Below are positions 1-5,206 of a stretch of DNA of 5,291 nt, one piece after another. The notes under the pieces were generated by a model that saw only the letters and a list, made by a program, of their open reading frames with translations, was not told the origin of the DNA and searched no databases. The position numbers and the translations under genes were made by a program. The stretch is from Bacteroidota bacterium. GTDB lineage: Bacteria > Pseudomonadota > Alphaproteobacteria > Puniceispirillales > Puniceispirillaceae. Position 1 is the first letter of the stretch, and each line of letters opens with the position of its first letter. The stretch spans positions 1-5,291 of the forward strand of contig JAACDV010000237.1 in NCBI GenBank assembly GCA_009936825.1. The letters are read 5' to 3'.

Positions 1-1
1 C

Positions 2-481
2 AAGGCTCGTGATCTTCTGGCCCCAAACGGTGTCGCAGTCATTCATTGCATCGGTGTTCACCATCAGACGCGCCCGGTAAATCGGTGGCTGACTAAATAT
101 ATCTTTCCGGGAGGATATCTGCCTTCGGTTGACCAGATGATCAAGGCAACCGAAGGACGCGGGTTAAAGCTGCTCGATCTGGAAATCATGCGCGGCCATT
201 ATGCCGAAACATTACGCGAGTGGCGATTAAGGTTTATGGAACAAAAGCCTAAGATCGAGGCGCTTTATGATTCGCGCTTTGTCCGGATGTGGGAATTTTA
301 TCTTGTCGGATGCGAATATTTTTTCCGGAGCCAACGTGGTATGGTTATGCAATTACAACTCTCATTAGATCAGAATACAGTGCCGATTAGTCGGCGTTAT
401 ATTGGTCAACGGGAACAAAAGTTTAGGGACAAGCTGTGTCATCAAACGCATTCTGGGAACAAAAATCCCTCACCGAAATGA
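2..481 (+). CDS. cfa: Cyclopropane-fatty-acyl-phospholipid synthase, C-terminal part (5' end outside window)
   Basis: This is the last 159 residues of a SAM-dependent methyltransferase that adds a methylene bridge to the double bond of unsaturated acyl chains in membrane phospholipids. The frame is open from base 2 and stops at 479-481. What is visible is the end of the Rossmann-type methyltransferase core and the family's C-terminal part: a strand ending in HCIGVH, the KYIFPGGYLPSV block that matches E. coli Cfa KYIFPNGCLPSV, the RGHYAETLREW block (HYxxTLxxW in the family), and RFVRMWEFYLVGCEYFFR leading to the QLQLS end. Family members are roughly 380-420 residues, so somewhat more than half lies upstream. 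An internal ATG at 137 is not the start, because conserved sequence continues upstream of it. The 3' end overlaps the next gene by 46 nt. The protein family is well supported. Whether the enzyme makes cyclopropanes or another methylated product cannot be told from the C-terminus. Confidence 0.93.
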   Translation, partial: KARDLLAPNGVAVIHCIGVHHQTRPVNRWLTKYIFPGGYLPSVDQMIKATEGRGLKLLDLEIMRGHYAETLREWRLRFMEQKPKIEALYDSRFVRMWEFYLVGCEYFFRSQRGMVMQLQLSLDQNTVPISRRYIGQREQKFRDKLCHQTHSGNKNPSPK

Positions 482-873
482 GTGATGACGAATGGGAGTC
501 GCTGTGTGACCGGTGCGGCAAATGCTGTGTGCTAAAACTGGAAGACAGCGATACCGGCGACATTCATTACACCGATGTCGGCTGTAAGCTTTTGGATTGC
601 GGTACGGCCATTTGTATGGATTATCAAGCGCGCAAGAAAACCGTTCCCGACTGCATTCAACTGACCCCCGGCAACCTGTCTTCGCTAAAATGGATGCCGG
701 ATAGTTGCGCTTACCGCATTTTATCCGAAGGCCGCGATCTTCCTGAATGGCATCCGCTGATCACCGGCAATCCAGACAGTACGCGCCTTGCGGGACATTC
801 GGTAGCCGGACGGGTGTTGCCCGAAGAGGCCGTTTTCCCCGAAGATATGATCGATCATATTACAAAATGGTAG
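436..873 (+). CDS. ycgN: YcgN-like CxxCxxCC protein (UPF0260 family)
   Basis: A 145-residue soluble protein of the YcgN/UPF0260 family, which has no proven function. The start is a GTG at 436, with AGGGA at 425-429 placed 6 nt upstream. It is preferred because the family N-terminus (FW-x-x-K-S/T-L-x-E-MSD-x-EWESLCD) begins just after it. The signature CDRCGKCC lies at residues 24-31, with further cysteines at 50, 55, 60, 73 and 91. This is the CxxCxxCC pattern thought to bind zinc or an iron-sulfur cluster. The blocks PDCIQLTPxNLxxLKWMPDSCAYR and LPEWHPLITG also match E. coli YcgN, and the length is typical. The start lies inside the end of cfa in another frame, so the two are probably cotranscribed and translationally coupled. 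The family is confident. The role is unknown. Confidence 0.93.
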   Translation: MSSNAFWEQKSLTEMSDDEWESLCDRCGKCCVLKLEDSDTGDIHYTDVGCKLLDCGTAICMDYQARKKTVPDCIQLTPGNLSSLKWMPDSCAYRILSEGRDLPEWHPLITGNPDSTRLAGHSVAGRVLPEEAVFPEDMIDHITKW

Positions 874-925
874 CGCAACGCAGCCACAAGGACCTATCAA
901 ACAAGCGTCATGATGAGGGCTCAAA

Positions 926-1105
926 ATGAGAGGATCTTGGTGGATTATGGTGGTGCTACTCAGCGCATTGGCGATTGCCACCATCTGGAATAGTGAGTTC
1001 GGCGGCCCTACAAAACGCTGGCACCTTTGCAAGGAATCCCTCGCTACCCAGATGTTTACCGGCGAATGTACCTTGCGTTTTGACGGCGAGATGCGCAGCT
1101 CTTAA
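926..1105 (+). CDS. 59-residue single-pass membrane mini-protein, unrecognised
   Basis: A small frame of 59 codons starting at ATG 926 with GAGGG at 915-919, 6 nt upstream, and ending in TAA at 1103-1105. Residues 5-21 (WWIMVVLLSALAIATIW) form a hydrophobic stretch long enough for one membrane pass or an uncleaved signal anchor. The rest, about 38 residues, is polar with two cysteines (35 and 48) spaced 13 apart, a pattern compatible with a disulfide if it faces the periplasm. It lies 52 nt after ycgN on the same strand with no obvious terminator between, so it is probably the last gene of the cfa-ycgN transcript. The good ribosome site, the clear hydrophobic/polar division and the position support a real gene. 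I do not recognise a family. The overlapping ATG at 913 gives only a 27-codon frame and was not chosen. Confidence 0.7.
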   Translation: MRGSWWIMVVLLSALAIATIWNSEFGGPTKRWHLCKESLATQMFTGECTLRFDGEMRSS

Positions 1106-1124
1106 AGTCTGACTCCCAGATATC

Positions 1125-1196
1125 AGGTGCCAACCATTTTAGGTGCCAACCATTTTAGGCGCCGACCATTTTAGGCACCGACCATATTAGGCACCG
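1125..1196. repeat. 16-bp tandem repeat array, 4.5 units, between convergent genes
   Basis: There are four full units at 1125-1140, 1141-1156, 1157-1172 and 1173-1188, and a half unit at 1189-1196. Units 1 and 2 are identical (AGGTGCCAACCATTTT). Units 3 and 4 read AGGCGCCGACCATTTT and AGGCACCGACCATATT. The array lies 19 bp after the mini-protein stop, and its last half unit encodes the C-terminal Gly-Ala and stop of the convergent glutathione transferase gene. The GC cores run GGTGCC, GGTGCC, GGCGCC, GGCACC, GGCACC, so the series of cores is its own reverse complement centred on unit 3 and could fold on either strand. There is no spacer diversity, so this is not CRISPR. The repeat is seen directly. 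Any role, such as bidirectional terminator or protein binding, is inference. Confidence 0.93.
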
Positions 1197-1864
1197 AAAA
1201 GGCGCTTCCATTGATCCGGGGTCAGATCACGAAGGTCTTTATTAAACTCGGCTCCGGCTTGCATTCCGCGCTGCACCGCTGGCCGGTTAATCATTGTTTG
1301 GCGCCACCGCTCAACGTTGGAATAATCCGCCAAATCAACATTCTGGCGCTCATGCGTGCGCGTCCACGGGAAAATGGCAATATCGGCAATCGAGTAATCA
1401 TCAGCGACAAATTCACGCCCCTCAAGCCGGCGGTCCAACACACCATAAAGGCGGTTGGCCTCTTTAGAATACCGGTTGACGGCATACTCAATCTTATCTT
1501 TAGCGTAAAAATTGAAATGATGCGCCTGCCCCAGCATCGGGCCGAATCCGCCCATCTGCCACATCAGCCATTCCATAACGCTCTTGCGCGCCGCGCCGCC
1601 TTCCGGCAATAGCATTCCGGTTTTCTCAGCCAAATAAATCAGAATGGCCCCGGATTCAAAAACACCAATAGGCTGGCCGTCCGGCCCCTCGGAATCGATA
1701 ATGGCCGGTATCCGGTTATTCGGACTGAATGCCAGAAATTCAGGCTTAAACTGATCGCCCTCGTTAATATTGATGCGGTGGATTTCATACTTCAACCCCA
1801 TCTCTTCAAGCGCGATGGACACCTTATGCGCGTTTGGTGTTGGTGCTATATGCAGTTCAATCAT
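1187..1864 (-). CDS. yfcG: Glutathione S-transferase, Nu class / YfcG-like disulfide-bond oxidoreductase
   Basis: A 225-residue cytosolic glutathione transferase close to E. coli YfcG, a Nu-class enzyme with glutathione-dependent disulfide reductase activity and weak classic transferase activity. The thioredoxin-like domain covers about residues 1-85. It has the Nu-class active-site motif TPNAHK at 9-14 (Thr9 and Asn11 take the place of a catalytic Cys or Ser), the NNRIPAI loop with the cis-proline at 53, and FESGAI at 69-74, whose Glu-Ser binds the gamma-glutamyl end of glutathione. The helical domain holds WLMWQMGGFGPMLGQAHHFN and YSIADIAIFPW, both close to YfcG. The length is slightly longer than YfcG. 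The start ATG (1862-1864) follows AAGGA at 1873-1877. The last codons and stop lie in the 16-bp repeat array. It is divergent from the flavin-reductase-like gene. Confidence 0.95.
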   Translation of the reverse strand: MIELHIAPTPNAHKVSIALEEMGLKYEIHRININEGDQFKPEFLAFSPNNRIPAIIDSEGPDGQPIGVFESGAILIYLAEKTGMLLPEGGAARKSVMEWLMWQMGGFGPMLGQAHHFNFYAKDKIEYAVNRYSKEANRLYGVLDRRLEGREFVADDYSIADIAIFPWTRTHERQNVDLADYSNVERWRQTMINRPAVQRGMQAGAEFNKDLRDLTPDQWKRLFGA

Positions 1865-2098
1865 TTATCTGGTCCTTTTGGTTGAAGTTGCCATTGCCGG
1901 ACAAAATTGGCCGAATAAAATTGGCCGGATAAGATTTAACAGGCGGGCTTTGCGGATAGATTGGCCGGCAAGATAAAATATCTACATAAGTTTTTATAGT
2001 TTGATATATGTGGATGGACGCTTCCTTTCCCAAGGTCAATAGGGCGCACCCAAGAAATTCACCCTACGCATTTTGGCTAGGCTGTATGGAGATGATTT
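1865..2098. other. 234-bp divergent intergenic region
   Basis: This non-coding spacer separates the start of the glutathione transferase (-) from the start of the flavin-reductase-like gene (+), so it should hold two promoters. I see the 14-bp repeats on the left, an A/T-rich middle (about 1972-2010) and a GGAG ribosome site at 2088-2091. No -35/-10 pair stands out well enough to call on either strand. Short frames crossing it have no ribosome site or family resemblance and are not called. Confidence 0.6.
1893..1973. repeat. Degenerate 14-bp tandem repeats in divergent intergenic region
   Basis: Units seen: 1893-1905 (ATTGCCGGACAAA), 1906-1919 (ATTGGCCGAATAAA), 1920-1933 (ATTGGCCGGATAAG), and after about 26 bp a fourth at 1960-1973 (ATTGGCCGGCAAGA). 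The 26 bp between contains a weaker match (CTTTGCGGATAG, 1948-1959), so the run may be a decayed array of about six units. The consensus is roughly ATTGGCCGGATAAA. It starts 28 bp upstream of the glutathione transferase start and lies 125 bp or more upstream of the flavin-reductase-like gene, so it may include regulatory sites for either. It may equally be a decayed repeat with no role. Confidence 0.75.
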
Positions 2099-2719
2099 AT
2101 GTTTTTTCGGCCGATGCACCACAAAACCGCAGGTCTCTCCTACAACCCGTTAAAGGCCATTGTTTCGCCGCGGCCCATTGGCTGGATTGCATCAAAGGGC
2201 GCTGACGGTAGCCATAATCTTGCGCCCTACAGCTTTTTCAACGCCATTTCGGAAGACCCGGCAATGGTGATGTTTTCGGTTATGGCGGTACAGCCGAACC
2301 ACCGCAAAGATACGCTCCGCAATGTCGAGGAAACGGGTGAGTTTGTGGTGAATATCGTCAGCCAAATCCAGTTTGACGCAATGAATATTTCGTCGGGTGA
2401 TTTTGCCTATGGTGACAATGAATTCGCCCGTGCCGGCCTGAAAATGGTGCCCAGCGAGACGGTTTCAGTGCCGCGGGCAAGCGACGTTCCGGCCGCACTT
2501 GAATGCACGCATTATAAAACGCTGCCCCTGCCAGCGAACGATGATGGCGTCAGCTATACAGTGGTGATCGGTTCTGTGACCGGCATTTATGTTGATGACC
2601 GGATCGTTGAAGATGGATTGGTGAAATATGACCGGTTTGTGCCGATTAGCCGTCTGGGATATCGCGATTATGGCCGCGTAACCGATGTTTTTCAGGCGAA
2701 TCGGCCCTCTCAGGATTAA
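2099..2719 (+). CDS. Flavin reductase-like, FMN-binding domain protein (DIM6/NTAB-type)
   Basis: A 206-residue protein of the flavin reductase-like split-barrel superfamily (PF01613), which binds FMN and often works as a flavin reductase partner or a flavin-binding oxidoreductase. Features in order: the barrel start SPRPIGWIAS at residues 23-32, the NLAPYSFFNAIS block at 40-51 that in the family contacts FMN, MVMFSV at 57-62, and KDTLRNVEETGEFVVNIV at about 70-87, a typical TxxNIxxTGEFVVN motif. A late segment, KYDRFVPISRLGYRDYGRV, resembles the family end RLGGxxY. The start ATG at 2099 follows GGAG (2088-2091) by 7 nt. A second ATG at 2114 is possible but has no better site. The gene stands alone on its strand. 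The family is firm. The physiological substrate is unknown. Confidence 0.92.
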   Translation: MFFRPMHHKTAGLSYNPLKAIVSPRPIGWIASKGADGSHNLAPYSFFNAISEDPAMVMFSVMAVQPNHRKDTLRNVEETGEFVVNIVSQIQFDAMNISSGDFAYGDNEFARAGLKMVPSETVSVPRASDVPAALECTHYKTLPLPANDDGVSYTVVIGSVTGIYVDDRIVEDGLVKYDRFVPISRLGYRDYGRVTDVFQANRPSQD

Positions 2720-2766
2720 ATCACCCGCCCGCGAATGCCAGTTTTACGGGACCTTAAACCCTAAGC

Positions 2767-3465
2767 CTAGCGCGTGGTGCAGCTGGACACCCGCGCATCG
2801 ACATAGCCATTCAGATCAGACTTCTCAAATTCCAGCCACAAAACCCATTCTTCGGCTGGAACGACAACATCCATCGGCAATTTTCCGGTAACAATTTTTT
2901 GTCCGTTCAAAAATGCCATGCGAACAGTCACCGGCATTTTCGGATCAAAGCTGGGAGTATCACGCGCAGATTGTTTGCCTGCCGCCCCCTCAACAAATAG
3001 ATTCATGCCGCTATCAAACAGCGTGAGTTTGGATTCCGGACCGCCATAAAGCGGCGTTGCAACGGCAATATTATGCGTTGACAGAACGCGGCAATTTGTT
3101 GGTCTTCCCAAGGTTTGAATGGCCTGAATAATCTGTGCCGGGTTAACCCCGCGGGCAATCTTTTTGGTCACCAGTGCCTTTAGCTCGGCATCATTATCCG
3201 CCGCCAGAATATTCACCTTATTCTCGGCCTGCGCCTGTGCTAATTCACGCTTCAATCCCTGAATTTCGGTACTAAGATCATTTATCTTCTGGTTATTTTC
3301 ATAGAGCGCACGCTCAGCTTCGGCGCGTAAACTACCTGTTTCGGCGTGCCCCCACACCCAGCCAATCCACAAAACACCACCAACCAAACACACCCGCAAT
3401 AACAGCGAGATATAGGTGCGCATTTCGCGCCGCCGGTATCTTTCCCGTGTTTCAAAAAAGTCCAT
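2767..3465 (-). CDS. Membrane-anchored coiled-coil protein, unrecognised
   Basis: A 232-residue protein from the ATG at 3463-3465. Residues 1-17 are strongly basic (RERYRRREMR), and 18-38 form a hydrophobic segment (YISLLLRVCLVGGVLWIGWVW), so the N-terminus should be cytoplasmic and the remainder periplasmic. Residues about 44-84 are Ala/Glu/Gln/Leu-rich with heptad-like spacing, a likely coiled coil. The remaining 145 residues look like a folded domain and contain Cys125 and Cys229, a possible disulfide. I do not recognise the family. The frame is open upstream to a GTG at 3525, but a promoter-like pair at 3483-3511 lies between the two starts, and the GTG has its purine run directly against it with no spacing, so 3465 is preferred. 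A later ATG at 3423 is also possible, as the site at 3465 is weak. The gene is convergent with the flavin reductase gene (47-bp gap) and divergent from the HD gene. Confidence 0.82.
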   Translation of the reverse strand: MDFFETRERYRRREMRTYISLLLRVCLVGGVLWIGWVWGHAETGSLRAEAERALYENNQKINDLSTEIQGLKRELAQAQAENKVNILAADNDAELKALVTKKIARGVNPAQIIQAIQTLGRPTNCRVLSTHNIAVATPLYGGPESKLTLFDSGMNLFVEGAAGKQSARDTPSFDPKMPVTVRMAFLNGQKIVTGKLPMDVVVPAEEWVLWLEFEKSDLNGYVDARVSSCTTR

Positions 3466-3482
3466 TTTCACGCTCTGTAGAC

Positions 3483-3511
3483 ATACTATTCGGACCGGTA
3501 TCTGCCTCCAA
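3483..3511 (-). promoter_or_regulatory. Possible sigma70-type promoter for the coiled-coil protein gene
   Basis: On the minus strand TTGGAG (3506-3511) and TAGTAT (3483-3488) are separated by exactly 17 bp, with 3 of 6 and 4 of 6 matches to the consensus boxes. The -10 box ends 17 bp before the ATG at 3465, which implies a very short leader. It supports that start over the GTG at 3525. This is a moderate match by eye only. Confidence 0.4.
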
Positions 3512-3618
3512 AATAAATAGATCACCCCCTATGAAAGGCAAGGTTTCGATCAAATCGGCAGCACCTTCGATGAGTGAACCGCTTGATGAAACCCCGGATG
3601 TTGAGGCAGACTGTTCGT

Positions 3619-4266
3619 ATGACCGAGAAAACAAAAACACACAAGCCTAAAGCGGCAAAACACACCGGAAAATCAACTGACCCAGCACGGGCTTGGCAGC
3701 GAATGCTAAGCGGCCGCAGGCTGGATATTCTGAATCCATCACCGCTTGATATCGAAATAATCGACATTGCACACGGGCTGGCAAGGGTCAGTCGGTGGAA
3801 TGGTCAAACCAAAGGCGTTTTTCCGATTTCAGTGGCCCAGCATTCTGTCATTGTGGAAAAGCTGGTGGCCCAAAATGCCCCAAAGCTGGACCGGAAATGG
3901 CGCCTTGCGGCCCTGCTGCATGACGCTCCGGAATATGTGATTGGCGATATGATTACCCCCTTCAAATATGCTCTTGGCGGTATTTACCGTGACATTGAGG
4001 CACGCTTAGAGGCCTCAATCCATATCCGTTTTGGCCTGCCAGCGGCGCTGCCTGACCATGTTGCACGTATTATCAAACGCGCTGACCGGATGGTGGCATG
4101 GCTGGAGGCGGTGCAACTGGCAGGATTTTCGGAAGCGGATGCGGCGAAGATTTTTCGGCGGCCCCGCGGAACTCCGGACAAGCTGAGGATTAAACCCGTT
4201 GGCCCCGAGCAGGCCGCCGAGATGTTCTTACGGCGATCCTCGGTTTTAGGAGGGCATAAAGGCTAA
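3619..4266 (+). CDS. HD-domain phosphohydrolase (YfbR-like)
   Basis: A 215-residue HD-superfamily metal-dependent phosphohydrolase; relatives such as YfbR dephosphorylate 5'-deoxynucleotides. After a Lys/Thr-rich N-terminal tail (1-20) comes GRRLDILNPSPLDIEIIDIAHGLARVSRWNGQT (32-64), a block I associate with alphaproteobacterial members. The metal ligands are visible: His75 in SVAQHS, His101-Asp102 in LLHDAPE, and Asp156 in IIKRADRM. Glu105, three residues after the HD aspartate, fits the catalytic Glu of YfbR. The HD set is complete, so the enzyme should be active. The substrate is unproven. The start is uncertain: the frame is open to a GTG at 3574, with ATGs at 3586, 3598 and 3619, and none has a strong ribosome site. 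I chose 3619 (MTEKTK) because the residues before it look unlike protein sequence of the family and a GAGG lies upstream at 3603-3606, although 12 nt away. The gene is divergent from the coiled-coil protein gene. Confidence 0.9.
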   Translation: MTEKTKTHKPKAAKHTGKSTDPARAWQRMLSGRRLDILNPSPLDIEIIDIAHGLARVSRWNGQTKGVFPISVAQHSVIVEKLVAQNAPKLDRKWRLAALLHDAPEYVIGDMITPFKYALGGIYRDIEARLEASIHIRFGLPAALPDHVARIIKRADRMVAWLEAVQLAGFSEADAAKIFRRPRGTPDKLRIKPVGPEQAAEMFLRRSSVLGGHKG

Positions 4267-4326
4267 ATTAGAAGAAAATGATAACAAAGATATAAAGCGC
4301 AAAGATTTTTGATGGCGGGTGCGAAT

Positions 4327-4662
4327 TTAATTAACGCTAGTGACTGTCCGTGACAGATTTCCCTTTGCTTTGGACTTTTCCTTATCTTCGTGCGGACTGA
4401 CAAATGCCTTTTGTTGTGGCACTACCATTTGGCTTGCATCCGCTTCGATGTGCACCGAGTTCAATAGGGAGCCTGCCCGCTGAATAAGACTGAGAGCATC
4501 ATCGAGGACCGCGACAGCACGCCTCGCATTGACATCGTTCAGATCGCTGTTGTTCTCAAGAATATCCCATGTCAGCGCATTCAACTGATCATTGACCCGG
4601 ACAAGTTTGGTTTTGCTGCGGTTTCTTAAATCACGGATTCTCTTGTTGCGATTCTGCGCCAT
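4327..4662 (-). CDS. 111-residue helical protein of unknown function
   Basis: A small soluble protein that I do not recognise. Residues 1-22 are strongly basic (MAQNRNKRIRDLRNRSKTKL), possibly a nucleic-acid or membrane-surface contact. Residues about 23-71 look helical, with leucine and isoleucine at regular spacing (LNALTWDIL, AVAVLDDALSLIQRAGSLL). The last 35 residues are polar and Lys/Ser-rich and probably disordered. It has no cysteine and no signal peptide. The start ATG (4660-4662) has GGAG at 4670-4673, 7 nt away, and a good promoter just upstream, so the gene is likely expressed on its own. It is convergent with the HD gene (60-bp gap with no clear terminator). It lies downstream of the CWC gene on the same strand, 68 bp apart, but has its own promoter. 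Confidence 0.8.
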   Translation of the reverse strand: MAQNRNKRIRDLRNRSKTKLVRVNDQLNALTWDILENNSDLNDVNARRAVAVLDDALSLIQRAGSLLNSVHIEADASQMVVPQQKAFVSPHEDKEKSKAKGNLSRTVTSVN

Positions 4663-4691
4663 CGAATCTCTCCAGTAAAATTACAATCTCT

Positions 4692-4720
4692 AATATAGCA
4701 AAATTAAATGTTTATCTCAA
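4692..4720 (-). promoter_or_regulatory. Sigma70-type promoter for the 111-residue protein gene
   Basis: On the minus strand TTGAGA (4715-4720) and TATATT (4692-4697) are separated by 17 bp, matching the consensus boxes at 4 of 6 and 5 of 6. Transcription should begin around 4685, leaving a leader of about 20 nt that contains GGAG at 4670-4673. The -35 box starts 10 bp beyond the stop of the CWC gene, so it seems placed to give the downstream gene independent expression. This is the best promoter-like pair I found in the window. Confidence 0.6.
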
Positions 4721-4730
4721 ACACTGAGAA

Positions 4731-4982
4731 TCAATAATCTGACCGGGACCCTGACCGGGTGATTTGAATCGGGGCATTACGGCGGTTTTTCTGCCTATAT
4801 TTTCGGGCTTTGATCATCGCCTTGGACGTGCCAAGCGTCATGCAGTCCGGGCAGACACATGTACCGGCCAGATCAAAGTTGCCGCGCAAATTTGGCAACT
4901 CCATGCACCAGCAATGCTCTTTTCCCGGCGGCGCACCACAGTTGAATTTGGTGCCGCATTCATCACAAGTCAGCTTTTCCAT
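4731..4982 (-). CDS. CWC-type cysteine-rich small protein
   Basis: An 83-residue protein of the cysteine-rich CWC family (PF14375). Eight cysteines are seen at residues 6, 9, 15, 24, 26, 42, 44 and 47, giving the order CDEC, NCG, HCWCMELP and TCVCPDC. The CWCxELP and CxCPxC blocks define the family, and they probably bind one or two zinc ions. The tail after residue 50 is basic (KARKYRQKNRRN) and may be disordered, longer than I would expect for the family core. The start ATG at 4980-4982 has GGGGAAGGG just upstream. The same frame continues to an ATG at 5012 (MLAILHWGRA), but the conserved part begins with MEKLTCDEC and the ribosome site lies between the two, so 4982 is chosen. The function is unknown. 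Confidence 0.88.
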   Translation of the reverse strand: MEKLTCDECGTKFNCGAPPGKEHCWCMELPNLRGNFDLAGTCVCPDCMTLGTSKAMIKARKYRQKNRRNAPIQITRSGSRSDY

Positions 4983-5035
4983 CGCCCTTCCCCAATGCAA
5001 AATTGCAAGCATGCCCGAATCCTGTGGGAGCCTAT

Positions 5036-5073
5036 AAAATCTTGCTTACGTTAACGCGGCTTGACAAGATTTT
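5036..5073. repeat. 9-bp inverted repeat upstream of the CWC gene
   Basis: AAAATCTTG at 5036-5044 and CAAGATTTT at 5065-5073 are perfect reverse complements separated by 20 bp that contain the palindrome GTTAAC. The right arm is followed by one more T. As RNA the stem would be A/U-rich and weak, so an operator-like protein site is as likely as a terminator. It lies 54-91 bp upstream of the CWC start codon. Confidence 0.65.
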
Positions 5074-5125
5074 TCATCTTTGAGGGCGCGATGAATATTA
5101 GAAAACCGGGAAGCGAGCGAATTAG

Positions 5126-5157
5126 ATATTGGCCCGAAAAAATATTGGCCCAAAAAA
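5126..5157. repeat. 16-bp direct repeat, two units, upstream of tRNA-Leu
   Basis: Unit 1 at 5126-5141 (ATATTGGCCCGAAAAA) and unit 2 at 5142-5157 (ATATTGGCCCAAAAAA) are directly adjacent and differ at one base. They end 49 bp before the tRNA. The units recall those at 1893-1973 and 1125-1196 in joining an A/T-rich half to a GGC-CC core. Confidence 0.85.
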
Positions 5158-5206
5158 TATACCATAGTAGGCAATCCATTGTTGCCTGTGCTAGAAGACT
5201 GGCGGC

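Larger units (their letters stand above)
5013..5206. other. Intergenic region before tRNA-Leu
   Basis: The 194 bp between the CWC gene and the tRNA contain an inverted repeat (5036-5073), a TTGACA hexamer at 5061-5066 without a good -10 box at normal spacing on the plus strand, the 16-bp direct repeat (5126-5157) and an A/T-rich stretch up to about 5166. The tRNA promoter must lie here, but I cannot place it. A frame at 5091-5228 has a GAGGG site but runs into the tRNA, and is not called a gene. Confidence 0.6.

Noticed and set aside
721..1032. Minus-strand frame of 103 residues opposite ycgN
   Set aside because: It lies antisense to the conserved ycgN end and the mini-protein gene, with no family resemblance.
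1125..1196. Possible CRISPR array
   Set aside because: Units are directly joined with no spacers, only 16 bp long, and no cas genes are nearby.
2008..2205. Plus-strand frame of 65 residues overlapping the flavin-reductase-like start
   Set aside because: Its second half is the conserved start of the flavin-reductase-like gene in another frame, and it has no ribosome site.
2720..2766. Possible terminator between the convergent flavin reductase and coiled-coil genes
   Set aside because: Only 4-bp GC pairings (CCCG/CGGG) with a 15-nt loop and no following T run on either strand.
4267..4326. Possible terminator between the HD gene and the 111-residue gene
   Set aside because: The gap is A/T-rich but no stem longer than four base pairs is visible.
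4764..5054. Plus-strand frames antisense to the CWC gene
   Set aside because: They are mirror frames of a gene with eight conserved cysteines and a clear ribosome site on the other strand.
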